64,000 nucleotides of DNA from Patescibacteria group bacterium. Lineage in GTDB: Bacteria > Patescibacteriota > Minisyncoccia > Phycocordibacterales > BOKC01. The DNA is taken from positions 59,723-123,722 of the forward strand of contig BOKC01000002.1 in NCBI GenBank assembly GCA_016860785.1. Direction: 5' to 3'. The translations under genes were made by a program, and so were the position numbers. Shown here piece by piece: positions 15,527 through 25,263 of this stretch (position 1 is the stretch's first letter; the number at the start of each line of letters is the position of its first letter). A model generated the notes under the pieces. It was not told the DNA's origin. It was given only the letters and a program-made list of their open reading frames with translations, and ran no database searches.

Positions 15527-15533
15527 ATTTTAA

Positions 15534-15827
15534 ATGAGAACCAAAATAAACTTAATTATTGTTGCCGGTCTTTTGACAGCCATCCTTCCTTTTCTGGGTT
15601 TCCCTCAAAAATTCAAAAACCTACTCTTTCTTTTGTTTGGAGTTCTTGTTTTTATTTCGGCCTATTTAATTGCTAGAAAAAACGCTTTGACTAGCCGGGC
15701 TAACAGAATAGAATTTGAAACACGCGCCCTTGATGATTCGGAAGAAAACATTCCGAATTCTGATCGGGATGAAAATTTTTCTGTTTTGGAAAATGAAAAA
15801 AAACAAGAACAGACAACAAATTTTTAA
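15534..15827 (+). CDS. Small two-helix membrane protein, 97 aa
   Basis: Two hydrophobic segments (about residues 7-22 and 28-47) are followed by a charged, Asp/Glu-rich tail. No family is recognised. It begins 7 bp after murC and overlaps the start of the next gene by 35 bp, so it is probably co-expressed with both. It could be an envelope accessory protein. Confidence 0.6.
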   Translation: MRTKINLIIVAGLLTAILPFLGFPQKFKNLLFLLFGVLVFISAYLIARKNALTSRANRIEFETRALDDSEENIPNSDRDENFSVLENEKKQEQTTNF

Positions 15828-17109
15828 AACAAAATTTTTTTTGGGTTTTGTCCTACTTGCTCTTGGGCCAGCTTTTTATCTTTCAGCGCCGAAATTGTTT
15901 TCAGTCAGTTATCAAAGTGGAGACCTAAATAATTTTATTGAAGAGGCAAAGGTGGGGAATACTCTGCTCTCGGCTTCCGAGGATGAGGTTTATCTAAAAA
16001 CTCCTGTTCCGCTAAAATCTATATATATGACAAGCTGTGTAGCTTCGACACCCTCCTTTAGAAATAATCTTTTGGATTTTTTGGAAACCACCGAGCTTAA
16101 TTCGGTTATCATAGACATAAAAGATTTTTCTGGAACTCTTTCATTTAAACCTGAAGATCAAAAACTTTTGCATGCTTGGGAAGCGGCTCGTTGCGGGACC
16201 TTGGAAATGAAAGATTTTATAAAAGAGCTTCACTCTAAAAATATTTACACCATCGGGCGGATTACGGTTTTCCAAGACCCACACATGGCTAATTTGAGGC
16301 CGGATTTGGCAGTTCAAAAAAGAAGCGATGGGTCAATCTGGAAAGATTTCAAAGGTTTGTCTTTTACTGATCCCGGGTCTAAAGAAATTTGGGATTATCA
16401 CATCGATATTTCAAAAGAGGCAAGAAAAATAGGATTTGACGAGCTGAATTTTGATTACATAAGATTTCCTTCAGATGGACCGATGAAAGATATAAAGTTT
16501 CCGATAAGTGGCGAGAGGCCGAAGCCGGAAGTCTTGGAAGATTTTTTTGAATATTTGGACGGCGCTTTAAAAGACACCGGAGTTATTTTATCCGCTGATT
16601 TATTTGGTATGACGACGACTAACACTGATGATTTGAACATCGGTCAGGTTTTGGAAAGAGCTATGCCTTATTTTGACTACATTGCCCCAATGGTTTACCC
16701 GTCCCATTATCCACCCAATTGGAATAATTTTGCCAATCCGAATCACTATCCTTATGAGGTTATAAATATTTCGATGAAAGAAGCTGTTCGGCGTGCCACC
16801 TCTGCCACGACTCCGGTAAAGACTAAATACAACAAACCGATAATGAACAAAGTGGCTGAATTTGATTCGGAAAGACAAGCAACAACCACGAGAGAGGTCT
16901 TTAGCGGGTTGTGTGACAAACCGGTTTATGACTCCAACATTATGCGTCCATGGCTCCAAGATTTTCGTTATGGAGGAGAGTACGGTCCGGATGCAATAAA
17001 AGCGCAAATTCAAGCGACTTATGATGCTGGACTCCATTCTTGGATGTTTTGGGACCCGGCTAATCGCTACGAAAGTTTAAGAGAGGTTTTGAAACAGGGA
17101 CTGCCATAA
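15793..17109 (+). CDS. Putative glycoside hydrolase (DUF4015-like), membrane anchored
   Basis: A 438-aa protein. ATG 15793 gives MKKNKNRQQIFKTKFFLGFV, a signal-anchor helix (about 14-32). The body has TIM-barrel features of the DUF4015 family (putative glycoside hydrolase): NSVIIDIKDFSGTLSF, TIGRITVFQDPH, FDELNFDYIRFPSDG, LSADLFGMTT, IAPMVYPSHYPP and SWMFWDPANRY. The conserved acidic residues in the DELNFDYIRFP strand are good candidates for the active site. It is probably exported and acts on a cell-surface glycan. It overlaps the preceding small gene by 35 bp. Confidence 0.8.
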   Translation: MKKNKNRQQIFKTKFFLGFVLLALGPAFYLSAPKLFSVSYQSGDLNNFIEEAKVGNTLLSASEDEVYLKTPVPLKSIYMTSCVASTPSFRNNLLDFLETTELNSVIIDIKDFSGTLSFKPEDQKLLHAWEAARCGTLEMKDFIKELHSKNIYTIGRITVFQDPHMANLRPDLAVQKRSDGSIWKDFKGLSFTDPGSKEIWDYHIDISKEARKIGFDELNFDYIRFPSDGPMKDIKFPISGERPKPEVLEDFFEYLDGALKDTGVILSADLFGMTTTNTDDLNIGQVLERAMPYFDYIAPMVYPSHYPPNWNNFANPNHYPYEVINISMKEAVRRATSATTPVKTKYNKPIMNKVAEFDSERQATTTREVFSGLCDKPVYDSNIMRPWLQDFRYGGEYGPDAIKAQIQATYDAGLHSWMFWDPANRYESLREVLKQGLP

Positions 17110-17153
17110 TCCAGACACCACCTTTTTTAACTGCTATAATAATTAGCAGGTTT

Positions 17154-18896
17154 ATGAGTAATCAAGACAACAAAGTAACTTATTTTGCCGAAACTGATGC
17201 GCGAGGCAGAAGAGTGCCGTTTGGTATTAAAGCTAAAGATAGAGCTCGGCATATTTATATTATCGGTAAGACCGGAATGGGAAAGTCCACACTTCTTGAG
17301 AATTTGGCTATCCAAGATATAAAGAACGGCGAGGGTTTGGCTTTTATTGACCCGCACGGCAAGACCGCCGAGCTGCTCTTGGAATATGTGCCGAAAGAGA
17401 GAATTGAGGATGTTGTGTATTTCGCGCCTTTTGATATGGACTACCCAATTTCTTTCAATATTATGGAAGATGTTGGGTATGACAAACGACATCTAGTTGT
17501 TTCTGGATTGATGTCGGCCTTCAAAAAGATCTGGGTTGACGCTTGGTCCGGCCGTATGGAGTATATCCTTTCAAACACACTTTTTGCTCTTTTGGAATAT
17601 CCAGGAGCCACATTGCTTGGAGTTAATAGAATGTATGCTGATAAGGAATACAGAAAGAAGGTGGTTGCCAACATCACTGACCCGATTGTCAAATCTTTCT
17701 GGGAAGATGAATATGCCAAATACACCGATCGCTACACCCAAGAGGCCACACCGGCTATCCAAAACAAAATCGGCCAATTTACTTCAAACCCTCTCATAAG
17801 AAACATCATCGGCCAGCCAAAATCTTCATTTAATCTGCGCGAGATAATGGATCAAAAGAAGATTTTGATTATCAATTTGTCAAAGGGCCGGATGGGGGAG
17901 GTAAATGCCCAACTTCTCGGCTCAATGATTGTTACAAAGATATATCTTTCGGCCATGTCTAGAGCCGATGTTCATGAAAGTGTTTTGGAGAGTTTACCGC
18001 AATTTTATCTGTTTGTTGACGAATTCCAGTCTTTTGCTAATGAATCTTTCGCTGATATTTTGTCTGAAGCTAGAAAATATAAATTATCTTTGACTATTGC
18101 CCACCAATACATAGAGCAGATGCCAGAAGAGGTGCGGGCGGCTGTTTTTGGCAACGTCGGTACGATGATTGTCTTTCGGATTGGCGCTTTTGATGCGGAG
18201 ATTTTGGAGAAAGAATTTGCTCCAACTTTCACTATTGAAGATTTGGTCAATTTGGGGTTTGTTCAAATTTATTTAAAGTTGATGATAGATAGTATTACTT
18301 CTCAACCATTCTCTGCTACGACTCTTCCACCAATTAAGAAACCGCCAGTTTCCAACAAAGATCAAATAATTGAGTTTTCCAGAAAAACATTTGCTGAACC
18401 TAGAATAAGTGTTGAGCAGAAAATAGCAGATTGGCACACCCCGTCTACTCCAGAAGAAAATTTAGACAAATCAGTAAGAAGACGAGATGACAACTCTTTT
18501 CGGCAAAAACCTACAAGTTTTAAGGTGGAAGAAAAAAGGGTGGATAAGATTCCCGATAGCCGACCACCAAAGAGCGTTCCTGATCGTAGAGATTTTAAGG
18601 TTTCTTTGAAAAAAATCGCTGACTCAAGTAAGAGAAAAGATAAAGAGTCTGTACCATCTATGAGCTCAAGAAACGAGCTGAAAGCCGCTTTGGCCGGAAT
18701 TTTGGCGGAGGAAAAAAAACCAACAATGTCAGAGGGGTTAAATGAAAAAGGCGCGGTTGGTTTTGAACAAGAAAAAAAAGACAGCCAGCATAAAATTAAA
18801 ATTCCCCAGACTGACAGAGTCGAACACAAACAAAGAAACAGCGCGAAAGAGATTCCGAAGGAAGAGTTGGAAAAAATTTTAGATATTGGACAATAA
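17154..18896 (+). CDS. VirD4/TraG-like DNA-processing ATPase
   Basis: A 580-aa protein with Walker A GKTGMGKST (residues 38-46), Walker B FLFVDEFQSF (about 282-291), and SEARKYKLSLTIAHQYIEQM following, the arrangement of type IV secretion coupling ATPases (TraG/VirD4/DUF87 group). The N-terminal membrane helices of true coupling proteins are missing. Residues 400-580 are low-complexity and highly charged. No other secretion gene is nearby, so it may serve DNA uptake or pilus-linked transport; this is inference. TATAAT at 17135-17140 lies 13 bp before ATG 17154. Confidence 0.8.
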   Translation: MSNQDNKVTYFAETDARGRRVPFGIKAKDRARHIYIIGKTGMGKSTLLENLAIQDIKNGEGLAFIDPHGKTAELLLEYVPKERIEDVVYFAPFDMDYPISFNIMEDVGYDKRHLVVSGLMSAFKKIWVDAWSGRMEYILSNTLFALLEYPGATLLGVNRMYADKEYRKKVVANITDPIVKSFWEDEYAKYTDRYTQEATPAIQNKIGQFTSNPLIRNIIGQPKSSFNLREIMDQKKILIINLSKGRMGEVNAQLLGSMIVTKIYLSAMSRADVHESVLESLPQFYLFVDEFQSFANESFADILSEARKYKLSLTIAHQYIEQMPEEVRAAVFGNVGTMIVFRIGAFDAEILEKEFAPTFTIEDLVNLGFVQIYLKLMIDSITSQPFSATTLPPIKKPPVSNKDQIIEFSRKTFAEPRISVEQKIADWHTPSTPEENLDKSVRRRDDNSFRQKPTSFKVEEKRVDKIPDSRPPKSVPDRRDFKVSLKKIADSSKRKDKESVPSMSSRNELKAALAGILAEEKKPTMSEGLNEKGAVGFEQEKKDSQHKIKIPQTDRVEHKQRNSAKEIPKEELEKILDIGQ

Positions 18897-18901
18897 TTTT
18901 T

Positions 18902-19021
18902 ATGTTTAAGTGGATATTAATTCTTGCTATTTTTCTGTTGACTGTGTCGGTTTTAGTATATTTCTTACCAAGAGAACGAGACGATACTCGGGGCGTTAAG
19001 ATTATAGAAATTGACGAGTAA
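18902..19021 (+). CDS. Very small single-helix membrane protein, 39 aa
   Basis: ATG 18902 opens MFKWILILAIFLLTVSVLVYFL, a clear transmembrane helix, followed by the charged tail PRERDDTRGVKIIEIDE and TAA. It starts five bases after the ATPase stop and ends 22 bp before the next start, filling the gap exactly, and codon use is normal. Position and composition support a real gene; function is unknown. It could be a membrane anchor for the preceding soluble ATPase. Confidence 0.55.
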   Translation: MFKWILILAIFLLTVSVLVYFLPRERDDTRGVKIIEIDE

Positions 19022-19043
19022 TACCGATAAATTTTTTAACAGA

Positions 19044-20231
19044 ATGAAAAACAAGATTTTAATTTTTTCCATCGCTTACCACCCGTTTATTGGTGGCGCT
19101 GAAGTAGCTGTTCAAGAAATTTGCAAGCGTCTTTCCGGGTTTGATTTCAATATTATTACCTTGAGAATGGACAGGGCTTTGCCGAAGATTGAAAAGATTA
19201 AAAACATAACAATTCACCGAATCGGCTTTGCCGCCAAAAAAGAAGGGATTTTTATCAGGTCCTCGGTAAACTGGCCTCTAACAGTGAGCAAATATCTTTT
19301 CCCTTTTCTAGCTTTTCTGAAAGCTCGTTCCTTAAATCGTAAGGAAAGATTTGATTTAACTTGGTCAATCATGGCGAACTATGCTGGTTTTGCCGCTCTG
19401 TTTTTTAAATGGTTTTATCCGAAAATCCCGTTTCTTTTGACTCTTCAGGAGGGGGATGATTTAGAGTACATAAAAAAAAGGGTTGGGATTTTTATGCCTC
19501 TTTTCCGACAGATTTTTCATAAGGCCGACAAAATTCAGGCAATCTCCAACTTCTTGGCAGAGTTTGGAAAATCCATGGGGCACAAAGGTCAGCCGATTGT
19601 TATTCCTAACGGTGTCGATATCTCAAATTTCAGCCGTGTAATTTCGGAAGAAGAACTCAAAGAAGCTAGGGAAATTTTAGGTAAACAACCTGGCGATTTT
19701 TTTATCATTACTTCTTCACGGTTGGTTAAGAAAAATGCTGTCGATATCGTGATAAAATCTCTAACTTTTTTGCCGAAGAACTACAAGTTTTTCGTTGCCG
19801 GCACAGGGCAGGAAAGTGATGAATTAGAGAGACTTGTTGGAAGTTTGGGTTTGGCACAAAGAGTCAAATTTGGAGGTTTTATTGAGCATAAAAAATTACC
19901 CACCTTGCTTAAGACAAGCGATTGTTTTGTGCGACCGTCTCGTTCGGAAGGCATGGGTAATTCTTTTATTGAAGCCATGGCGGCTGGATTGCCGGTAGTC
20001 GCTACACCGGTTGGCGGGATTGTGGATTTTTTGGAGGATGGAGTCACCGGTCTGTTTTGCAAGGTTGATGATCCTGATGACATTGCAAAACAGGTAAAAA
20101 GGTTAATAGAGGATGATAAACTTAGAGAAAATATTGTAAAAAATGCTAGAAAAAACGTCCAAAAAAGCTATGATTGGGACAATATCAGCCAAAGAATGAA
20201 GAAAGAGGTATTTAATGATATTCAAACTTAG
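19044..20231 (+). CDS. GT4-family glycosyltransferase 1
   Basis: A 395-aa GT-B fold enzyme. The N-terminal acceptor domain starts ILIFSIAYHPFIGGAEVAVQE, with the PFIGGAE glycine loop. The C-terminal donor domain shows ITSSRLVKKNAVDIVIKS, KFGGFIEHKKLP, and the donor-binding ExxGxxxxEAMAAGLPVVAT motif (SRSEGMGNSFIEAMAAG). ATG 19044 starts the conserved sequence; a TTG upstream (19011) overlaps the preceding gene and is less likely. It is the first of four same-strand glycosyltransferases spaced 3-9 bp apart. Confidence 0.9.
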   Translation: MKNKILIFSIAYHPFIGGAEVAVQEICKRLSGFDFNIITLRMDRALPKIEKIKNITIHRIGFAAKKEGIFIRSSVNWPLTVSKYLFPFLAFLKARSLNRKERFDLTWSIMANYAGFAALFFKWFYPKIPFLLTLQEGDDLEYIKKRVGIFMPLFRQIFHKADKIQAISNFLAEFGKSMGHKGQPIVIPNGVDISNFSRVISEEELKEAREILGKQPGDFFIITSSRLVKKNAVDIVIKSLTFLPKNYKFFVAGTGQESDELERLVGSLGLAQRVKFGGFIEHKKLPTLLKTSDCFVRPSRSEGMGNSFIEAMAAGLPVVATPVGGIVDFLEDGVTGLFCKVDDPDDIAKQVKRLIEDDKLRENIVKNARKNVQKSYDWDNISQRMKKEVFNDIQT

Positions 20232-20234
20232 AAA

Positions 20235-21332
20235 ATGAAGATTCTTATAACTACAGGAATTTACCCTCCCGAAATAGGTGGCCCGGCAACCTACACTAAG
20301 CTCTTGGAGGAAAATTTTAGAAAAATCGGAATTGATGTAGGGGTCCTACCTTTTAGGGTTGTAAGATTTTTACCTAAAGTTATTCGCCACCTTGTCTTTG
20401 TTATTCATGTGCTATTAAAATCAGTAAACACAAACATTATTTATGCTCAAGATCCTGTAAGTGTTGGGCTTCCCTCCCTTATCGCTTCAAAGATTATGAG
20501 AAAGAAATTTATTATTAGGGTTGCCGGCGATTATGCTTGGGAACAGTCCAGGCAAAGGTATAAAGTGACTGACAGTATTGATAATTTTCAGGACAAAAAT
20601 TACGGATTTAGAGTTGAATTTATGCGCTCTATCCAAAAATTTGTTGTTAGAAGAGCTGACAAGATAATTACTCCAAGTCTATATTTTTCTAATTTGGTTA
20701 GTAAGTGGATGTCAAATAGAAAAATAAAAATAGAGACCGTTTACAATGGAATTGATTTTAAAGAACTTCCAAGAGCAGATTCTGGATATCAATATAAACC
20801 AAAGACAATAATCTCTGCTGGTAGACTTGTTCCATGGAAAGGTTTTGAAATGTTGATAGGGTCATTAGTGGAACTCCAGGACTGGAAACTTTTTATCGCC
20901 GGAGAAGGCCCTGAAGAACTTAATCTTAAAAAAACAGCTGAAAATCTAGAGGTGAAAGACAGGGTTATTTTTTTAGGTAAGCTTGAAAGAGAACACTTGG
21001 CTAAATTTATAAAAAATTGTGAAATTTTTGCTTTGAATACTCATTTTGAAAGTTTCTCTTTTCAAGTTGTTGAGTCTATGTATGTTGGGACACCGGTTAT
21101 CTCCACCTTGACAGGAAGCATCCCTGAAATAATAGAGAGTATGAAGTCTGGGATATTAATAACTCCTGACGACAAACTTGAATTTATTAAATCTGTTAAG
21201 AAGCTTTCATCTGATTTTGGATTTAGGGAGAAAATTACCGCTGAAGCTGAAAAAAGGTCTAGAGATTTTTCAATTGAAAATACAGTAGGAAAAACTTTAA
21301 ATATCATTGAAAATATCTTAGTAAATAAGTGA
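20235..21332 (+). CDS. GT4-family glycosyltransferase 2
   Basis: A 365-aa protein. N-terminus ILITTGIYPPEIGGPATYTK has the glycine loop. The donor domain has ISAGRLVPWKGFEMLI, FLGKLEREHLAKF and HFESFSFQVVESMYVGTPVIST. It starts three bases after the preceding gene's stop. The substrate is not readable from sequence. Confidence 0.9.
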   Translation: MKILITTGIYPPEIGGPATYTKLLEENFRKIGIDVGVLPFRVVRFLPKVIRHLVFVIHVLLKSVNTNIIYAQDPVSVGLPSLIASKIMRKKFIIRVAGDYAWEQSRQRYKVTDSIDNFQDKNYGFRVEFMRSIQKFVVRRADKIITPSLYFSNLVSKWMSNRKIKIETVYNGIDFKELPRADSGYQYKPKTIISAGRLVPWKGFEMLIGSLVELQDWKLFIAGEGPEELNLKKTAENLEVKDRVIFLGKLEREHLAKFIKNCEIFALNTHFESFSFQVVESMYVGTPVISTLTGSIPEIIESMKSGILITPDDKLEFIKSVKKLSSDFGFREKITAEAEKRSRDFSIENTVGKTLNIIENILVNK

Positions 21333-21338
21333 TTTTTT

Positions 21339-22334
21339 ATGGAAATTTTGTCTATCAGTAGAGATAAAAGATTTTTTGAAGACAATAGTGATGTCTTAAA
21401 GCGACATATAGGATATGCAAATAATCTTGATAGATTGGATATTATTGTATTTACATTAAAAAATTCAAACTTTCGGGATAAAAAAATATCTTCCAAATTT
21501 TGGGTTTATCCCACGAATTCATTTTGTCGCTGGCTTTATCTGATTGATGCTACCAGGATAGGTAGGAGATTGATAAAACCAGACTTGATCACTGCTCAAG
21601 ATCCGTTCGAGTGTGGTTTAGTTGCTTGGCTGCTCTCAAGATTTTTTGGCTCTGAATTAGAGCTACAAGTTCATACTGACATTGGAAGCCGATATTTCCG
21701 AAAAGAATCTTTTATTAATAAATTAAGGTTTTTGATAGCAAAAATTCTTTTACCAAAAGCCAGTAAGATAAGGGTTGTTAACAATAGAATAAAAGATTTT
21801 ATTAATCTCAAATTTAATATAGAAAACAATAAAATTAACGTTAGACCTATTTTTATTGATACTGAAAATATTCGTAAATCAGAAATTAAAACCGATTTAA
21901 GGAAAAAATATCCGCAGTATGAAAAAATTATTTTAATGGCCTCACGTTTGTCAAAGGAGAAGAATATTTCTCTGGCAATTTTAGCTTTTAAGGAAGTTAT
22001 TAAAAATCAGAATAACACAGGTCTTATAATCGTTGGTTCTGGTCCAGAAGAATATAAATTAAAATCTTTGGTCAAAAAAATGAATCTGGAATCTAATATT
22101 AAATTTGAACCCTGGACTGATGATCTTGTTTCATACTACAAAACCACTGATTTATTTTTAGTCACTTCTTTTTATGAGGGTTACGGGATGACTATTGCTG
22201 AAGCAAAAGCCGCTAATTGCCCGGTAATTTCGAGCGACGTTGGCTCGGCTCGTGATTTGGGAGCTTTTTTATTTTATGATTTCAATCCGAAAATATTATC
22301 TGATCTCATATTAGAGAAATTAGAAGGAAAATAA
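21339..22334 (+). CDS. GT4-family glycosyltransferase 3
   Basis: A 331-aa protein, slightly short. The N-terminal domain lacks the usual glycine loop (MEILSISRDKRFFEDNSDV), but LITAQDPFECGLVAWLLS and QVHTDIGSRYF are family features. The donor domain is complete: LMASRLSKEKNISLAI, FEPWTDDLVSYYKTTDLFL, and SFYEGYGMTIAEAKAANCPV. It is the third of the tightly spaced series. Confidence 0.87.
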   Translation: MEILSISRDKRFFEDNSDVLKRHIGYANNLDRLDIIVFTLKNSNFRDKKISSKFWVYPTNSFCRWLYLIDATRIGRRLIKPDLITAQDPFECGLVAWLLSRFFGSELELQVHTDIGSRYFRKESFINKLRFLIAKILLPKASKIRVVNNRIKDFINLKFNIENNKINVRPIFIDTENIRKSEIKTDLRKKYPQYEKIILMASRLSKEKNISLAILAFKEVIKNQNNTGLIIVGSGPEEYKLKSLVKKMNLESNIKFEPWTDDLVSYYKTTDLFLVTSFYEGYGMTIAEAKAANCPVISSDVGSARDLGAFLFYDFNPKILSDLILEKLEGK

Positions 22335-22338
22335 TTAT

Positions 22339-23379
22339 ATGAAATTGCTGATTATCACACAGAAAGTTGATAGAAACGATTCTATTTTAGGCTTTTTCCA
22401 TCATTGGCTTGAGGAATTTTCTAAACATTTTGAAAAAATTACAGTCATTTGTCTTTGGAGAGGTGAATATCACTTACCTAATAATGTAAACGTTCTATCT
22501 CTTGGTAAAGAAGGCGGAACTTCCAAATTAAAATACTTATACAGATTTTATAAATATATTTGGAATGAAAGGAAAAACTACGATTCTGTTTTTGTACACA
22601 TGAACCAGGAATATATATTAATGGGTGCCATGTTTTGGAAAATTCTGGGAAAAAAGATTACTATGTGGCGCAACCACTCAAGTGGTAATTTTTTAACTAG
22701 ATTAGCGATTTATTTTTCTGATAAAGTTTTTTGCACGTCTTCCAAATCTTTCAGCGCTAAGTTTGATAAAACAGAAATAATGCCCGTTGGCATAGATACA
22801 AATTTTTTTAAACCGGATGATTCCATTTCTAGAAAACAAAATACCATTCTTTGTTTAGGTCGGATCGCTCCTATAAAAAAACAGGACTTGTTTATTGAAT
22901 CACTCGGATTACTTAATCAAAAGGAAGACGAATTTATGGCGTCAATTTACGGCGACCCGCTACCAAAAGATGAAAATTACTATTTAAGTTTGAAAAAGAA
23001 GGCTCAAGTTTTAGAAATTGAGAATAAAGTTATTTTTTTTCAATCTGTTCCAAACCATACTACGCCAAGTATTTACGCTTCTCATAATATTTTTGTTAAT
23101 CTGAGTCCAGATGGCTTATATGATAAAACAATGTTTGAAGCAATGTCTGCCGGCACTCTAATCGTTTCTCCGCATTCAAATCTTCGCGGAAAAATTAATC
23201 CAGAATTAATTCTTGATAGGGTTGATGCAGAAGATCTTGCAATTACATTGCATAATCTATTACATTTAGATTCTGAGAAAACCAATCTTATAAGAAATGA
23301 ACTGCGCGATTATGTTGAGAAAAATCACGATCTAGCTATTCTTGCAAACCGACTAAAAATAGCTATCGGTAATTTATAA
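22339..23379 (+). CDS. GT4-family glycosyltransferase 4
   Basis: A 346-aa protein. It begins MKLLIITQKVDRNDSILGFF and has VFVHMNQEYILMG in the acceptor domain. The donor domain shows LCLGRIAPIKKQDLFIES, FFQSVPNHTTPSIYASHNIF and DGLYDKTMFEAMSAGTLIV; the latter is a variant of the family's ExxGxxxxEAMA motif in which the first Glu is replaced by Asp. It follows the previous gene by four bases. Confidence 0.87.
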   Translation: MKLLIITQKVDRNDSILGFFHHWLEEFSKHFEKITVICLWRGEYHLPNNVNVLSLGKEGGTSKLKYLYRFYKYIWNERKNYDSVFVHMNQEYILMGAMFWKILGKKITMWRNHSSGNFLTRLAIYFSDKVFCTSSKSFSAKFDKTEIMPVGIDTNFFKPDDSISRKQNTILCLGRIAPIKKQDLFIESLGLLNQKEDEFMASIYGDPLPKDENYYLSLKKKAQVLEIENKVIFFQSVPNHTTPSIYASHNIFVNLSPDGLYDKTMFEAMSAGTLIVSPHSNLRGKINPELILDRVDAEDLAITLHNLLHLDSEKTNLIRNELRDYVEKNHDLAILANRLKIAIGNL

Positions 23380-23388
23380 ATTTATTAT

Positions 23389-24021
23389 ATGGCATTTTTT
23401 AATACCAAATCTTTTCTGAGGCAAGAGCAATATCGAGCCATTCAAAACCTCGAAGTTAACGGTGAAATTTTAGATGTCGGAGGTTCTCATAATTCGGGTT
23501 ATTTAGAGCTAATCAAAGGAAATCATACGGTGTTGGTCGGCAATATTAATGATTCTTATGGAATTGATATTAATTTTGACGCTGAAAAACCCTGGCCTTT
23601 TGAGAACGAGCGTTTTGACTGCGTTTTATTCATTAATCTATTGGAACATTTATTTGAATATAACAACGCTGTTAAGGAATCCTTCAGAGTACTTAAACAT
23701 AAAGGAAGAGTTGTTGGAGTTGTTCCATTCATGTTTCCAATACACGGTTCTCCAAGCGACCATTTCCGCTTTACCCGCTTTTCTCTTGAACGCATACTAG
23801 GAAACGCTGGCTTTCGGGAAATTAAGATAACAGAATTGGGAACCGGCTCTTTTAGTGTCGCTTACCATGTTTTTATTGGTTTTGTCAGATGGAACTGGTT
23901 AGCGGGACCACTTATTGCTTTGGCTAGACTTGGCGATAAAATTCTTTCTTTGATAAAAAAAGAAAACAAAATGTCTAAAAAATTTATGACTCTAGGTTAT
24001 TATTTCGAGGCAGAGAAATAA
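23389..24021 (+). CDS. Class I SAM-dependent methyltransferase
   Basis: A 210-aa protein with motif I ILDVGGSHNSGY (about residues 28-39), FDCVLFINLLEHLFEYNNAV (motif II/post), and RVLKHKGRVVGVVPFMFP. This is the Methyltransf_11 pattern. The helical C-terminus may sit at the membrane. Its position at the end of the glycosyltransferase run suggests methylation of a sugar or glycan end. Its 3' end overlaps the convergent minus-strand glycosyltransferase by 38 bp. Confidence 0.85.
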   Translation: MAFFNTKSFLRQEQYRAIQNLEVNGEILDVGGSHNSGYLELIKGNHTVLVGNINDSYGIDINFDAEKPWPFENERFDCVLFINLLEHLFEYNNAVKESFRVLKHKGRVVGVVPFMFPIHGSPSDHFRFTRFSLERILGNAGFREIKITELGTGSFSVAYHVFIGFVRWNWLAGPLIALARLGDKILSLIKKENKMSKKFMTLGYYFEAEK

Positions 24022-25168
24022 GCTCTTCAATTAGATTTTCAAACTTCCTAGTCCATTTTCTGTACCCCATTTTTTCCGTCTCTTGTTCGGTGTGACCTTG
24101 TAGTTTTTTATAAAGCTTATCATCATCTAAAAGAGTTTCTATTTTATTTGCCAAATCTTCTGCGTTTCCATTTTTAAATTTAAGACCGGCAAGGCCAGAT
24201 GCCCAGGCGGAGCCGCTTATTTCAGGTACGATGACCGGAAGTCCCATGGACATTGCTTCAACTATAGTGATTCCTAAGGGCTCTGCCCATCGGGCCGGAT
24301 GAACAAATACGTCTGCTTGGTTGTATATCTCTCCAAGCATCTCTCTTTTAATCCAACCGTGAAAATGAATTTGTTCATCCAAACCAGATTTTTCAGCCAA
24401 TTTTTTTAATTTTTCCAATTCCAATCCATCGCCAACAATATCAAGCTCTATATCTTTTCGGTTTAATCTTTCTAAGGCTTTTATTAACACATCAACCCCT
24501 TTGCAAGCCACCAGCCTGCCGACATAAAGTAAGCGCTTTTTTTGATTTTTTTTATCTTTTTGCCATTTTGTCCTTTTGGTGAATATCCCAGTATCAATGA
24601 ATTCTGGAATGACGTGCATGTTTTTCTCACCGAATCCAAAGTCTACACAATGTTCTTTAATTATTGGAGAAGTGCAAGAAAAAGCGTCAATTTTTTTTGC
24701 AAAATATCGGTCGATAATTCCACCTATTTTTGTTCTCACTAATGATTTTGTTTTATTTAAAATTCCATATGTCTTGTTGATTTCAGCGCAGAATTTTGTC
24801 CCATGTTCTAAAATTGTATAGGGAAGCACATTCAAATGAATTAAAACTGGTTTTTTATAAAAAAGTTTGTAAAGTCCGGCCCCCCAGAGGAATTGTGGCC
24901 CGTCTATGTAGAATAGATTTGTTTCTTTATCGTATTTTTTCAAGATTTTAAAGACAAAAAGATTTATAAGAATCCAATGTTTTGGTTTTTTGTTGAAGGG
25001 AATAATCTCATACGGATTATAATCTGGCAGTTTATTGTATTTTGAAAAAAGAGTAATAGCTTTTACCCGATGCCCTCTTTCCTGAAGGGTCCGAATACGG
25101 AGATCAGTGTTTGAATTGGAGCCACCGCCACTAAGATTAATTTTAGGAGCGATAAAATTGATGTTCAT
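23984..25168 (-). CDS. GT4-family glycosyltransferase 5 (minus strand)
   Basis: A 394-aa protein. It begins MNINFIAPKINLSGGGSNSN, with a glycine loop. The donor domain has LLYVGRLVACKGVDVLIKAL, FHGWIKREMLGEIYNQADVF, and ARWAEPLGITIVEAMSMGLPV. It points against the rest of the cluster and its 3' end overlaps the methyltransferase. A -10 like TATATA (25175-25180) ends six bases before its ATG, as at other leaderless starts here. Confidence 0.9.
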   Translation of the reverse strand: MNINFIAPKINLSGGGSNSNTDLRIRTLQERGHRVKAITLFSKYNKLPDYNPYEIIPFNKKPKHWILINLFVFKILKKYDKETNLFYIDGPQFLWGAGLYKLFYKKPVLIHLNVLPYTILEHGTKFCAEINKTYGILNKTKSLVRTKIGGIIDRYFAKKIDAFSCTSPIIKEHCVDFGFGEKNMHVIPEFIDTGIFTKRTKWQKDKKNQKKRLLYVGRLVACKGVDVLIKALERLNRKDIELDIVGDGLELEKLKKLAEKSGLDEQIHFHGWIKREMLGEIYNQADVFVHPARWAEPLGITIVEAMSMGLPVIVPEISGSAWASGLAGLKFKNGNAEDLANKIETLLDDDKLYKKLQGHTEQETEKMGYRKWTRKFENLIEELISLPRNNNLES

Positions 25169-25174
25169 AGAACT

Positions 25175-25180
25175 TATATA
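25175..25180 (-). promoter_or_regulatory. -10 box of leaderless promoter (minus-strand GT4)
   Basis: TATATA on the minus strand, six bases before the ATG at 25168. Confidence 0.45.
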
Positions 25181-25263
25181 ATCTAGAATACATAAAGAAA
25201 TAGACTTTTACAAACTTAGAAAGCGTCTTGTTTCTTGGCAAATATTGATTTATTGTATGTCTT

